Origin: Pseudomonadota bacterium
GTDB taxonomy: Bacteria > Tectomicrobia > Entotheonellia > Entotheonellales > Entotheonellaceae
Reading direction: 5' to 3'
Length of the DNA stretch: 39,752 nucleotides
Assembly (NCBI GenBank): GCA_005777235.1
Contig: SXND01000269.1
Coordinates: 1 to 39,752 of the forward strand
The notes beneath the pieces were generated by a model. That model worked only from the letters and a program-made list of their open reading frames with translations, was not told the origin of the DNA and did no database searches. The position numbers and the translations under genes are program-made. Each line of letters starts with the position of its first letter. Position 1 is the stretch's first letter. Positions 26,532 through 34,862 of the stretch are shown piece after piece.

Positions 26532-27449
26532 CTAGGCTGCGGGAGACCCATCCCCGAGGGCCAGCAGGAAGTCCGCGAGGGTGATGCTGCGCGCTGCCGT
26601 AGTCAACAGCCCAAGCAGAGCGGCCTCATCCGTGGCGCTGGCCAGCCGCTGTTCCACCTGCTGACGTACGGTGTCGGACAGGGCAAAGCGCGCCTCCAGG
26701 ACGGCGACAATGTCCCGCTGCCGGGCGCGGAGGGCTTCCACCTGGGCTTCCACCTGGGCTTCCGCCCGGCCTTCCGCCCGGCCTTGGGCCAGGATGCGCC
26801 GTAAATACGGCGACTCGTCAATCAACCAGTCTTCTTCCAGTAAGCGCTCCACCATACTCGTCCACTCCTCGTCAGATAATAACGCCAGTAAGCCTATGAC
26901 CATCTCCTGGCGTCGCTCGCCGTCCACTTCGCGTTGCATACGGGCCACCACCTCGGTCAGCACCACCTCCGGTTGTGTGAGGTGCGTTTGTCCGACCAGC
27001 GGCAATAACGCGGGTCGCTGCAACGCCAGCAGCGTTTCGGCAGGCATCTGCCATAAACGGATGACGTCGTACTGCCAGGCCAGCGACACGGTACCGCGCG
27101 GACTCTCCACCTGATACTGCCCTGTATCCTGCTCCCCCACCCCCTGGCCGAGATAAATGACCACGCTTAAGAGCGGTAACCGGTAGGTCACGGCCAGGCG
27201 TGCCATGTATTCCAACACACGCCAGCGCATGGGCCGGCGACTACTGCGGCCCTGAAATTCGATGTGCAGTAACGTTTCTCGGCCATCGGCCAGGGTGACA
27301 TGAAATACCTGGTCGACGGCCAGCGCTTCTGTGGACAGCTCCACATTCAGCGGGCGCGCCTCGCGGACGTCGGCGTGAAGTAACCAGGCGGCAAAGTCGA
27401 TACTGAAGGTACTGATCAGGCGTTTGAGGGGACCATCGGTCTCGGCCAT
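26532..27449 (-). CDS. Rpn/YhgA-type PD-(D/E)XK nuclease-like protein (DUF4351-like)
   Basis: Rpn proteins are DNA endonucleases linked to recombination and often annotated as putative transposases. The 305-residue product has the core motif: Asp in VDQVFHVTLADGRETLLHIE, leading to HIEFQGR (E-x-Q), followed by a basic helix (RRPMRWRVLEYMARLA). The C-terminal third has short direct repeats (AEGRAEAQVEAQVEALRARQ), probably a coiled coil, then a helical end. MAETDG was taken as start because the domain begins right after it; GGAG lies 11 bases upstream, while earlier in-frame codons add 93 unrelated residues. It ends in TAG. It is a single gene, divergent from the phosphatase-family gene, with 253 bases between them. 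Many large bacterial genomes carry dozens of relatives. Confidence 0.8.
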   Translation of the reverse strand: MAETDGPLKRLISTFSIDFAAWLLHADVREARPLNVELSTEALAVDQVFHVTLADGRETLLHIEFQGRSSRRPMRWRVLEYMARLAVTYRLPLLSVVIYLGQGVGEQDTGQYQVESPRGTVSLAWQYDVIRLWQMPAETLLALQRPALLPLVGQTHLTQPEVVLTEVVARMQREVDGERRQEMVIGLLALLSDEEWTSMVERLLEEDWLIDESPYLRRILAQGRAEGRAEAQVEAQVEALRARQRDIVAVLEARFALSDTVRQQVEQRLASATDEAALLGLLTTAARSITLADFLLALGDGSPAA

Positions 27450-27702
27450 GTTGTGCGTTTTCTCCGTGTGGTGTCCTCTCGGGGTGCTCTCAACAGCAGT
27501 ATACCACGCCCCGTATCGAGACGGTTGCGGCTGGCAATAGAGCATCGTGGCACAGCCACAGCCATCCCGTGGTCTGGTCGCAGCTCCAGGCATATGGCAT
27601 ACTGCCTGAAGCTGCTGGGCACTGGGGATGGCTGGTCGCGTGCCAGCCCAGGATGCCAGGCAGGGCGACACCATGGCCGCTTGAGAGGAAGGAACCACCG
27701 TT

Positions 27703-28452
27703 ATGACGTGGCGTATCGCAATGCTCAATCTCGAACAAGATCACAAACGCTGGGACCAGCGCCGTGAGCTGATCGTGGCGCAACTGGGTGCCCTGGCACC
27801 GGATGTGTGGGCGCTCAATGAAGTGTGCATGCCTCGGCAAACCGGACGCTGGCTGCAGCAAGTCGCGCGGGAACGGCTCGGGCTCTCTTACGCCCTGCTC
27901 CAGCAATCCCGCGTCAATGGCACCTCGCTGGTGGACGGCGAGGCCCTCCTGACGCGCTACCCGGTGGTGGAGAGCGCCAATTTCGATTATCGCCTGATGG
28001 ATAGCGTGGCCCAGGTGGTGCGGCTCGATGTGGAAGGACGGCTGCTGGACGTCTACGTGACGCATCTGTATCACTCGCGCGGCAATGACGCCTTGCGTCT
28101 ATTTCAAGTGCAGCAACTCCTGGCCTGGATCCAGACACGTGATGATGTCGCCGCCCGTGTGGTGTGTGGCGATTTCAATGCCACGCTCGACCAGCCCTCG
28201 GCGCAGCTCATGGCCAGTGTGTTCCAGCCGACCCAGACGGCGATGACGGCGTTTAGCCCGCTGCAAGACACGAATGGCACCATGTCGCATCACTCCGAAG
28301 CACGCTTTGATCGCTGTATCGATTATCTCTGGGTGGCCGGGCCGCTGACCGTGCGTGCCAGCGGCGTGTGTTTCAACCAGCCGAGCGCCTCCGACCCGAC
28401 CTTGTGGCCCTCGGATCACGCTGGTGTCTGGGCGGATCTCGCGTGGGTGTAG
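27703..28452 (+). CDS. Endonuclease/exonuclease/phosphatase (EEP) family protein
   Basis: EEP enzymes are Mg-dependent phosphoesterases acting on DNA, inositol phosphates or lipids. The 249-residue protein shows the full set of family motifs: an Asn near the start (MLNLEQD), the metal-binding Glu (WALNEVCM), YVTHLYHSRG, CGDFNATLDQP, DRCIDYLWV and the terminal SDHAGVWADL. No signal peptide or extra domain is visible, so it is probably cytoplasmic. AAGGA lies upstream of the ATG. The neighbours give no hint about the substrate. Confidence 0.87.
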   Translation: MTWRIAMLNLEQDHKRWDQRRELIVAQLGALAPDVWALNEVCMPRQTGRWLQQVARERLGLSYALLQQSRVNGTSLVDGEALLTRYPVVESANFDYRLMDSVAQVVRLDVEGRLLDVYVTHLYHSRGNDALRLFQVQQLLAWIQTRDDVAARVVCGDFNATLDQPSAQLMASVFQPTQTAMTAFSPLQDTNGTMSHHSEARFDRCIDYLWVAGPLTVRASGVCFNQPSASDPTLWPSDHAGVWADLAWV

Positions 28453-28570
28453 ACGAGGGGCAGGGCTGTCCAGGGCGGCTCTCGACAGCCAGGGCACGGC
28501 ACCACCTGTGGTATAGTGCATCCGTCGTGGGCCAGTGCCGCGCCTCACTCAGCCCAAGGAGGGCACACGG

Positions 28571-29188
28571 ATGCAACGTCAATTCGGCTTCCTAGGAGGG
28601 ATGCTCCTCTGGACCATGGTCGCCTGCCAGAGTTCCGCCATCTTCCAGGCGAGTCGCCATGAACAGGCGTTCCGCGAACGCTATGTTGACTACCCTTTTT
28701 ATACGGCGATTCTCCTACACCCCTATCGCTATAACGCGGAGTATCTGGTGGACCTCACGGGGACCGTGGCCGAGCGCGAATCCGAGACGGTCCGGGCGCC
28801 CGTGGTGGTGCCCGTGGGCACGCACATCCGAGTGACGGGCCTTGAGGGGCGCTACGTGCTGGCGCGTATTACTGGTTATACGCCGCTTTTCCGCTTCTTT
28901 ATTCATACCCAGGGCGGTACGATAGAGGATGTCGCCAAAGAGTTGACGATGGTCCTGGCTAAAGACCCACCGCTGCTGTCGGCGCGCCCGGAGATCCGCC
29001 CATTTATTGAGCAGCAGGAAGTCACCCAGGGCATGACACGCCGCGAAGTCCCCATGAGTTGGGGGCTGCCAGATCGAGTAAATGAGATTCCAGGGTCGTC
29101 TGGGACCATCGAAGAGTGGATCTACTTCCAGACCGGGATGCATCTGTTTTTGCACAACGGCCTGGTGACGAACTGGCAACAGTATTAA
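28571..29188 (+). CDS. Lipoprotein with a BamE/SmpA-like C-terminal domain
   Basis: The 205-residue product has a signal peptide with lipobox (WTMVAC, Cys19). The middle part (YTAILLHPYRYNAEYLVDLT) is not recognised. The last 50 residues, QEVTQGMTRREVPMSWGLPD followed by EEWIYFQTGMHLFLHNGLVT, match the BamE/SmpA-OmlA pattern: G-M-(S/T)xxEV...GxPxxV...EEWxY...FxNGxV. BamE itself is about 110 residues and belongs to the outer-membrane protein assembly machine; larger lipoproteins with this fold are common and of unknown role. AAGGAGG 7 bases before the ATG fixes the start. TnpB element 3 begins 12 bases after the stop. Confidence 0.78.
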   Translation: MQRQFGFLGGMLLWTMVACQSSAIFQASRHEQAFRERYVDYPFYTAILLHPYRYNAEYLVDLTGTVAERESETVRAPVVVPVGTHIRVTGLEGRYVLARITGYTPLFRFFIHTQGGTIEDVAKELTMVLAKDPPLLSARPEIRPFIEQQEVTQGMTRREVPMSWGLPDRVNEIPGSSGTIEEWIYFQTGMHLFLHNGLVTNWQQY

Positions 29189-29199
29189 GCAAGGCTCGA

Positions 29200-29260
29200 T
29201 TGACGTCCTCCCCTGACTAAAGTCAGGGGATTCCTGACAGCGTGTCACGTCCGACACGGA
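29200..29260 (-). ncRNA. Candidate omega RNA 3' part of TnpB element 3
   Basis: On the minus strand a hairpin CGTGT/ACACG (29241-29258) at the end of tnpB is followed by the right-end hairpin, which overlaps the tnpB stop codon. If the element ends at TCAA, the guide would begin TCGAGCCTTGCTTAATACTG, which includes the stop codon of the lipoprotein gene in antisense. Confidence 0.5.
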
Positions 29261-30263
29261 GAATGTTCTGTGCCGCATTGAGGTCACGATCATGGACCGC
29301 GCCACACGCCGGACATACCCACCCTCTGACGCCGAGCGCCCTCAGTCCACGCGGGCCGCTGCGTGCGAGGCAGTCCGCGCAAGTGACACTCGACCAGGAT
29401 TCGTTGACTACGCGATATGTCACGCCAAGCCGTATGGCTTTGTAAGCAAGCATGGTGCGCAGCTGGCTCCATCCGGCATCGTAGACAGATTTCGCCATAC
29501 GGGTTTGACGAAGCTTGGAGCTGGAGACATCACCCACGACAATCAGACTGGCCCGCCGCACAATCGCCGTGGTGACTTTATGCGCCCAATCCCTCCGGGT
29601 GTTGGCGATACGGGCATGGATGGCGGTGACTCGCCGCTTCTTGTGGGTACGCTGGGCGTGCGCGAGGGCGTCCTCATGCTGCCGCGTCAGGTTGGCGCGG
29701 GAGTACGGGGCCGCCATGTCCGAGCACGCCAGTTGGTGCGTGAGCCCCAGGTCAATACCGATCTCGGCATGGCCCAGGGGCACGCCGGGCGTCTCGACCT
29801 CGCACTGGAGATTGACGTACCAGTGGCCACAGGCGTCCTGGCTGAAGCTGCCCGTCTTCACGGTGCCACCGACCGGACGCGACTGCCAAAAGCGCAGATG
29901 GCGGCCTTTGGAGGTGATGGCGCCCTCGCGCAGTCGGACACAGCGTCCTTTGAAGGGGATCCAGCCGAGCGAGCGTTTCCGGCTGCGCCACCGGAGCTTG
30001 ATCTTTTTGGCGAGACGCTTCTTCCTGGCGTACTCCTGGCAAATTTCACTGAGCGTATCGGTGTGCAGTCCCAGGTCATGCCCAGCACCAGCGCAGAGGT
30101 TGATCAGATCGAAGGCCGACACACAGTGCTTGTCGCGGCGCCAGGCCAGCAGACTCACTTCATTACAGAAGTTCCACACGGTGTGGCAGGCCCAGGCCAG
30201 GCGCAGCAGATGCGTGCTGCTGGTCGCATCTTTGAGCCGGTAGCGGTAGGTGAGTATCGCCAT
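29223..30263 (-). CDS. tnpB: TnpB, IS1341-like group with an altered RuvC-II motif (copy 3)
   Basis: A 346-residue TnpB from a different branch than the other two. RuvC-I is GIDLGL (D171), the zinc ribbon is C295/C298 and C317/C320, and RuvC-III is DRDLNAAQN (D327). At the usual RuvC-II place the sequence is LIVVGDVSSSKL, with Asp (D245) instead of Glu. A Glu at 288 (VVNESWSSVTC) lies just before the zinc ribbon, where TnpB groups with a rearranged active site carry their acid. It is therefore not necessarily inactive. The ATG overlaps the stop of the small upstream frame (TAATG), as in translationally coupled gene pairs. The stop codon lies within the right-end hairpin. Confidence 0.88.
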   Translation of the reverse strand: MAILTYRYRLKDATSSTHLLRLAWACHTVWNFCNEVSLLAWRRDKHCVSAFDLINLCAGAGHDLGLHTDTLSEICQEYARKKRLAKKIKLRWRSRKRSLGWIPFKGRCVRLREGAITSKGRHLRFWQSRPVGGTVKTGSFSQDACGHWYVNLQCEVETPGVPLGHAEIGIDLGLTHQLACSDMAAPYSRANLTRQHEDALAHAQRTHKKRRVTAIHARIANTRRDWAHKVTTAIVRRASLIVVGDVSSSKLRQTRMAKSVYDAGWSQLRTMLAYKAIRLGVTYRVVNESWSSVTCADCLARSGPRGLRALGVRGWVCPACGAVHDRDLNAAQNILRVGRDTLSGIP

Positions 30264-30409
30264 TATGCCACGCCCTCGCGTTTAGCTTTCTCGCGGATGG
30301 CGAGTTCGAGCACCGCCGCTTGGCTGATGCCGCGCTAGTCCGCGATCACCGCGAAGAGGCGTTGAGCTTCTGGGCTGAGGCGCCTACTGGTGAAGCGTTG
30401 CGTTTCCAT
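30263..30409 (-). pseudogene. Small tnpB-linked gene, RHH/helical type, with an in-frame TAG
   Basis: A 48-codon frame, METQRFTSRRLSPEAQRLFA, then VIAD, TAG, RGISQAAVLELAIREKAKRE and GVA. It stops in overlap with the tnpB start (TAATG). The second half reads like the helical part of a ribbon-helix-helix DNA-binding protein, which would suit autoregulation of the element. The TAG at 30335-30337 (codon 25) interrupts it. The frame is otherwise clean and its coupling to tnpB is preserved, so the nonsense change looks recent. Family assignment is tentative. Confidence 0.5.
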
Positions 30410-30528
30410 GGCGCATGATATAGCACGTGATGCGCTACATGCCAACCCCTGGGGCCTTGCATGCCCAGCGCCTTCCTCCCCCCGCTGACGCGAGGGGTCT
30501 CCGGCGCGATCTTTTAGGAGGATGACGT

Positions 30529-31446
30529 ATGCGTGTACTTGTGAGCGGTGCGAGCGGCCTGATCGGCTCCGCGCTGCTGCCTTCCTTAACGGTTGCCGGC
30601 CATACCGTCGTACGACTGGTGCGTGCCACACCCCGCCCTGGACAGTCAGACATTCCCTGGGATCCGCTCACGCAGCGGATTGGCACCCCAGCCCTGGAGG
30701 ATCTGGATGCCGTGGTGCATCTGGCGGGGGACAATATCGCCACTGGACGCTGGACAGCCGCCAAAAAAGCCAGCATCCGTAACAGCCGGGTGCAGGGCAC
30801 GCGCTTGCTCTGTGAGGCGCTGGCGCAGCTCGTGCACCCGCCCAGCGTGCTCATCAGTATGTCGGCCATTGGCTACTACGGCGACAGGGGGACACAGACG
30901 CTCCGCGAAAGCAGTGCCCCAGGCCAGGGGTTTTTGGCCGAAGTATGCCAGGCCTGGGAAGCCGCCACCGACCCGGCGCTGCAGCGTGGCATCCGCGTGG
31001 TGCGGCTGCGCCTCGGCATGGTCTTGAGTCCCGCTGGCGGAGCGCTGGCCAAGATGCTCACGCCCTTTCGGCTGGGCCTCGGCGGGGTGGTAGGCTCTGG
31101 GCAGCAATATATGAGCTGGATTGCCCTGGATGATGTCCTTGGCGCTCTGCACCATATTCTGGCCGCAGAGACCCTCAGCGGACCGGTGAATGCCGTGGCA
31201 CCGCAGCCCGTCACCAACCAGACGTTTACCAGCGTCCTAGGGAGCGTCCTGCACCGTCCAACGCGCCTCCCCCTGCCAGCGTGCGCGGCCCGTCTGGCCT
31301 TTGGCGACATGGCCGAGGCCCTGCTGCTCGCCAGCACACGCGTGCGGCCCGCCCAGCTCGAAGCCTCAGGGTACACGTTCCAATATCCCGAGCTGGAAGC
31401 CGCCCTGCGCCACCTGTTGGGACGCCCCCTGGCCAGCGCCGCCTGA
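30529..31446 (+). CDS. TIGR01777 family NAD(P)-dependent epimerase (YfcH-like)
   Basis: Short-chain dehydrogenase/reductase superfamily protein of unknown substrate. The 305 residues match the family length. It begins with the dinucleotide-binding motif VSGASGLIGSALLP, followed by DAVVHLAGDNIATGRWTAAK, the family-specific stretch HLAGxxI..RWTxxxK. The active-site region is SMSAIGYYGDRG with the Tyr, then RLRLGMVLSPAGGALAKMLT. The C-terminal DUF1731-like part (RLPLPACAARLAFGDMAEAL, TRVRPAQLEASGYTFQYPEL) is also present. AGGAGG lies upstream of the ATG. It converges on the acetyltransferase gene, with a GCTACG/CGTAGC hairpin (31528-31546) in between. Confidence 0.92.
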   Translation: MRVLVSGASGLIGSALLPSLTVAGHTVVRLVRATPRPGQSDIPWDPLTQRIGTPALEDLDAVVHLAGDNIATGRWTAAKKASIRNSRVQGTRLLCEALAQLVHPPSVLISMSAIGYYGDRGTQTLRESSAPGQGFLAEVCQAWEAATDPALQRGIRVVRLRLGMVLSPAGGALAKMLTPFRLGLGGVVGSGQQYMSWIALDDVLGALHHILAAETLSGPVNAVAPQPVTNQTFTSVLGSVLHRPTRLPLPACAARLAFGDMAEALLLASTRVRPAQLEASGYTFQYPELEAALRHLLGRPLASAA

Positions 31447-31536
31447 TGCCGGGAGGCTGACTCGTCTGTGCCCGGACGCACATCTCCCGGGCTCGTCTGC
31501 ACATCGCCCTGGCTGCACTGCCAGTACGCTACGTCG

Positions 31537-31962
31537 TCAGCGTAGCCATTTCCGCAGGTGATAGTCCCGGTGGGCGCGGGGATGCTCGTCGAGGACGGCA
31601 AAGACCTCGAAGCCAAGTTTCTGGTAAAAGCCAGGAGCTTGAAAGCTGTAGGACGTCAGGATCATCTGCTGACAGCCACGGCGGCGGGCTTCGTGTTCGG
31701 CGGCCTGGAGCAGCTTCGTGCCAAGACCGCGGCCGCGCCAGGCGTGATGGACCCAGACGGTCTGAATGTAGCAACTGCCACACCAGGTCCAGCCTTTCAG
31801 CCCTGCTTGGATGATATTCTGGTCATCGCGTAGAAAGATGGCCAACCATTGGCCATCATCCACACCGGTTTGTTCTACACCGTATTCGTAGAGGCGGTCT
31901 TCTAAAAAGCGGACGTCTTCCACCGCAGGATGGATCTCAATGACCAGGTGCTCAGTATCCAT
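31537..31962 (-). CDS. GNAT family N-acetyltransferase
   Basis: Transfers an acetyl group from acetyl-CoA to an unknown acceptor. The 141-residue protein carries the acetyl-CoA binding loop in QTVWVHHAWRGRGLGTKLLQ (R/Q-x-x-G-x-G/A) and the C-terminal GFYQKLGFEVFAVLDEHPRA, with the YxKLGF motif typical of the family. The start MDTEHL was chosen because AAGGAGAGG lies 4 bases upstream; the longer open frame adds 85 unrelated residues. The stop is inside a small hairpin shared with the convergent epimerase gene. The acceptor cannot be predicted. Confidence 0.85.
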   Translation of the reverse strand: MDTEHLVIEIHPAVEDVRFLEDRLYEYGVEQTGVDDGQWLAIFLRDDQNIIQAGLKGWTWCGSCYIQTVWVHHAWRGRGLGTKLLQAAEHEARRRGCQQMILTSYSFQAPGFYQKLGFEVFAVLDEHPRAHRDYHLRKWLR

Positions 31963-32143
31963 CAGCCTCTCCTTCATGTCCGAGGCCGTCATGTGGCCAC
32001 TCCCAGCGTTGGTATGCCAGCGCCAGTCTCTCGACGGGAGTTGACGCCGCGCGTGCGGTGCGTCACACTTTCTGTGTTGTTCTGACAGGCTGTAGGTTAC
32101 ACCTCGTGTCGCACCAACCGTACCCAAAATGGAGGATAGCAGT

Positions 32144-32848
32144 ATGCAAGCACACCCGTATTCCCGTCCAGTGACCTCTGCTGGAGTGACAGTACGCGCG
32201 GAGTTTATCCGGCGCACCTATGGGCATCTGGCCGGTGCCCTCCTGGCGTTTCTACTGGTAGAAGCCCTGCTGCTGCAGTGGTCCGGCGCGGCGGGGTTCG
32301 TTCGCGCCATGATGGGAGGCTATACCTGGCTGATTGTCCTAGCGGCGTTTATGGGCGTCTCCTGGCTGGCCGAGAAGTGGGCCCAGTCCGACACCTCGCC
32401 GCAAATGCAGTATATGGGGCTGGGATTGTACGTGCTGGCCGAAGCGGTGATTTTCCTGCCCTTGCTCTACATCGCGGCGTCCATGAGTGGGCCGAGTGTG
32501 ATCTCCACGGCGGGCATCATCACGATCCTGATGTTCACTGGCCTGACCTACGTGGCCTTTACCACCCAAAAGGATTTTTCGTTTCTCTCGGGTGTGCTGT
32601 CCATTGGCGGCTTTGTGGCCCTAGGGGTGATCATCGCCAGCATGGTGTTTGGCTTCACGCTGGGCGTGCTGTTTGCAGGGCTGATGGTGGCCTATGCCAG
32701 CGCGGCGATTCTCTACAACACCTCCAATATCATGCACCAGTATCGCCCGGACCAGCATGTCGCAGCGTCGTTGGCTCTGTTCGCCTCCGTGGCCCTGTTG
32801 TTCTGGTATGTGTTACAGGTGGTGATGTCGCTCACCGATAACGACTAA
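32144..32848 (+). CDS. Bax inhibitor-1 / YccA-YbhL family membrane protein
   Basis: BI-1 family proteins are seven-helix inner-membrane proteins linked to calcium leak and, through YccA, to control of FtsH proteolysis. The 234-residue product has an N-terminal soluble stretch with VRAEFIRRTYGHLAGALLAF, the family's opening motif, then seven hydrophobic segments. TFTGLTYV-type sequence (LMFTGLTYVAFTTQKDFSFL) and AAILYNTSNIMHQYRPDQHV near the end are family marks. The ATG was selected because GGAGG lies 9 bases before it; an earlier ATG overlaps that site. The gene stands alone and is followed by a GGGGCGAC-type hairpin. Confidence 0.9.
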   Translation: MQAHPYSRPVTSAGVTVRAEFIRRTYGHLAGALLAFLLVEALLLQWSGAAGFVRAMMGGYTWLIVLAAFMGVSWLAEKWAQSDTSPQMQYMGLGLYVLAEAVIFLPLLYIAASMSGPSVISTAGIITILMFTGLTYVAFTTQKDFSFLSGVLSIGGFVALGVIIASMVFGFTLGVLFAGLMVAYASAAILYNTSNIMHQYRPDQHVAASLALFASVALLFWYVLQVVMSLTDND

Positions 32849-32861
32849 GAGCCTCTCCCAG

Positions 32862-32888
32862 TAGGGGCGACTATCCTGGTCGCCCCTA
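32862..32888. repeat. Short palindrome, GGGGCGAC family, copy 4
   Basis: Perfect 10-bp stem TAGGGGCGAC/GTCGCCCCTA with a 7-base loop, 14 bases after the Bax-inhibitor gene. The next roughly 190 bases up to znuA hold no gene. A TTGCTT...TATGGT pair (about 32988-33017, 18-base spacer) is a weak candidate promoter for the zinc operon. Confidence 0.65.
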
Positions 32889-33090
32889 TGACGCGGACGG
32901 GTCTGACGCCTCCACCCTGGCTTCCCACCCTGTCCCCCTTCCCTCGTACGCCTGTGCTCCCAAGCACACCTACCATCGACTGTGTAGTTGCTTCATCGCA
33001 GTGCTTCATGCTATGGTAGACACACAAACGTATGCAGATTTTCACATTTGTATTACTACTACCTGAAAGCTGCTTGTGTCCCTTGCCCAG

Positions 33091-34041
33091 ATGTTACGCC
33101 TCGTATGGACGACCCTGCTCCTTGGATGCCCCGCGTTGTCGGTCCTGGCAGCGGCGCCGCTGCATGTGGCAACCACCGTGGCGCCGCTCACCGATATGGT
33201 GCGTCAGGTGGGAGGCGCGGCACTGCGTGTGCAAGGTTTAGTCCCAGCAGGGGTCAACTCGCACACCTTTCAACCCACACCAGGGGAAGTGCGCGTGCTG
33301 GCACAGGCGGATCTCGTCTTCCTCAATGGGTTGCATCTCGAGATCCCCATTGAAAAGCTGGCACGGAGTAGCGGCAAACCCACCGTCACCATCGTCAAGC
33401 TGGGTGAGCGCACGGTGACCCCAGCCGAGTGGGTGTTTGATACGAGTTTTCCCAAAGCGCAGGGGCATCCCAATCCGCATCTCTGGCTGAATGTCCACTA
33501 TGCCATGCAGTATGTGCAGCTGATCCAGGAGCACCTCAGCGCTGTAGACCACGAGCACGCCACGCTCTATGCGCACAATGCCACGACCTATCGCGCCCAA
33601 CTGGCCCATCTCGACGGCTGTATCACTGCAGCCCTCAGCCTGTTGGCGCCGTCGCAGCGCGTCCTGCTGACCTATCATGACTCCTGGCCCTATTTTGCGC
33701 GACGCTACGGCATGACGGTGCTTGGAGCCATACAGCCTGCCAGTTTTTCCGAACCCTCGCCACGGGAAGTCGCACGCCTGATTGATCAACTGCGGCGGGA
33801 AAAAGTCCCAGCGATCTTCGGCTCGGAAGTGTTTCCGAGTAAAGTCCTGCACAAAATTGCCAAGGAGGCGGGGGTACGCTATGTCACGACGTTGCGAGAT
33901 GACGTCCTGCCTGGGGCTCCCGGTGAGGCGGACCACAGTTACATCGGCATGATGCGGCAGAATGTCACGACCATGCTTGAGGCGCTCGGGGGCACACCCG
34001 CCACATTCGCGTCCTGTCTCCAAGAGCTCGCAACGAGGTGA
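33091..34041 (+). CDS. znuA: Zinc ABC transporter, periplasmic binding protein (ZnuA-like)
   Basis: Captures zinc in the periplasm and passes it to the membrane permease. The product has a signal peptide (MLRLVWTTLLLGCPALSVLA) and a cluster A-I binding-protein fold. Metal-ligand motifs are VNSHTFQP (H58), NPHLWLN (H130), TYHDSWPYFARRYG (H196) and an acidic residue in LRDDVLPG (D271). A third His, where manganese proteins have Glu, favours zinc. It lacks the long His-rich loop of enteric ZnuA. An in-frame GTG 15 bases upstream is a possible alternative start; neither has a strong ribosome site. Two bases separate its stop from the ATP-binding protein gene, and the three genes form a tight operon. 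I could not recognise a clear Zur operator. Confidence 0.87.
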   Translation: MLRLVWTTLLLGCPALSVLAAAPLHVATTVAPLTDMVRQVGGAALRVQGLVPAGVNSHTFQPTPGEVRVLAQADLVFLNGLHLEIPIEKLARSSGKPTVTIVKLGERTVTPAEWVFDTSFPKAQGHPNPHLWLNVHYAMQYVQLIQEHLSAVDHEHATLYAHNATTYRAQLAHLDGCITAALSLLAPSQRVLLTYHDSWPYFARRYGMTVLGAIQPASFSEPSPREVARLIDQLRREKVPAIFGSEVFPSKVLHKIAKEAGVRYVTTLRDDVLPGAPGEADHSYIGMMRQNVTTMLEALGGTPATFASCLQELATR

Positions 34042-34043
34042 CC

Positions 34044-34862
34044 ATGGCTGATGTGCTGCTAACACTGCACGGCGTGAGCGCTGGCTATGCCAGCCAGGCA
34101 GTGTTTACTGACCTCGATTTATCCCTCCACCCAGGGCAGTTCGCCGCGCTCGTAGGCCCCACTGGCGGGGGCAAGAGTACCTTATTGCAACTGATCCTCG
34201 GCCTCTTACCCTGCACCGCTGGACACATCCAGCATCTGCCCCAGATGACCATGGGCTATGTGCCCCAGCGTGCGATGATTGATTGGCAGTTTCCCGTGAC
34301 GGCAGCGCAGGTGGTGCTTATGGGACGCTATCGCCACACCAGTTACTGGCCATGGCCCACGCCTGCCGATCGCCGCGCAGTGGCTGAGATGCTCGACCTG
34401 CTGGGGCTCACGCCCTATGCCAAGCGCCACATCAGCCAGCTCTCAGGTGGGCAGCAGCAACGGGTGTTTTTGGCACGGGCTCTCGTCGCCCGGCCACAGC
34501 TCTTATTGCTTGATGAACCGACCACTGGAGTGGATCTCAAGACACAGCACGATATTTTGCATCTCCTGCATCGGTTGAATCGTGAGGGCATGACCATCCT
34601 GCTGGCAACGCACGATCTCAACACCATTGCCAGCCATGTGCCGTGGGTGATCTGTTTTCAGCAAGGGCTTATTGCGGAAGGCCCACCTGAAGACGTCTTC
34701 ACCCCGACGATTTTACGGCAAACGTATAATGCCGAGATGGTCGTCTTACGTCACGATGACATCACCGTGATTGCCAATCGGTCCTTGACGCATCCCCATG
34801 TGGCGCAGCAAGGCACCCTGGCCCACCGGGGGCGGAGCGTACGTGATAGCGTTCGTCGTTGA
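34044..34862 (+). CDS. znuC: Zinc ABC transporter, ATP-binding protein (ZnuC-like)
   Basis: Cytoplasmic ATPase subunit that powers uptake. The 272-residue protein carries Walker A GPTGGGKST, the Q-loop in YVPQRAMIDWQFPVT (the VPQR...IDW..P sequence is typical of Zn/Mn importers), ABC signature LSGGQQQRVFLARAL, Walker B LLLLDEPT and the switch His in LLATHDL. It starts two bases after znuA and overlaps the permease gene by 20 bases, the usual arrangement of a coupled ABC operon. Confidence 0.92.
   Translation: MADVLLTLHGVSAGYASQAVFTDLDLSLHPGQFAALVGPTGGGKSTLLQLILGLLPCTAGHIQHLPQMTMGYVPQRAMIDWQFPVTAAQVVLMGRYRHTSYWPWPTPADRRAVAEMLDLLGLTPYAKRHISQLSGGQQQRVFLARALVARPQLLLLDEPTTGVDLKTQHDILHLLHRLNREGMTILLATHDLNTIASHVPWVICFQQGLIAEGPPEDVFTPTILRQTYNAEMVVLRHDDITVIANRSLTHPHVAQQGTLAHRGRSVRDSVRR

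Larger units (their letters stand above)
29200..30450 (-). mobile_element. IS200/IS605-type element with a distinct tnpB and a small upstream gene (element 3)
   Basis: Right end (minus strand): GAATCCCCTGACTTTAGTCA then GGGGAGGACGTCAA. The hairpin is CCCCTGAC-TTTA-GTCAGGGG and the terminal TCAA resembles IS605-group ends. The left end is less clear; a small TAGC/GCTA hairpin lies at 30421-30436. The element carries tnpB preceded by a short frame, and no tnpA. It lies directly behind the BamE-like lipoprotein gene. Confidence 0.75.

Noticed and set aside
33001..33090. Zur or Fur operator before the zinc operon
   Set aside because: The region is AT-rich but I found no convincing palindrome matching known metal-regulator boxes.
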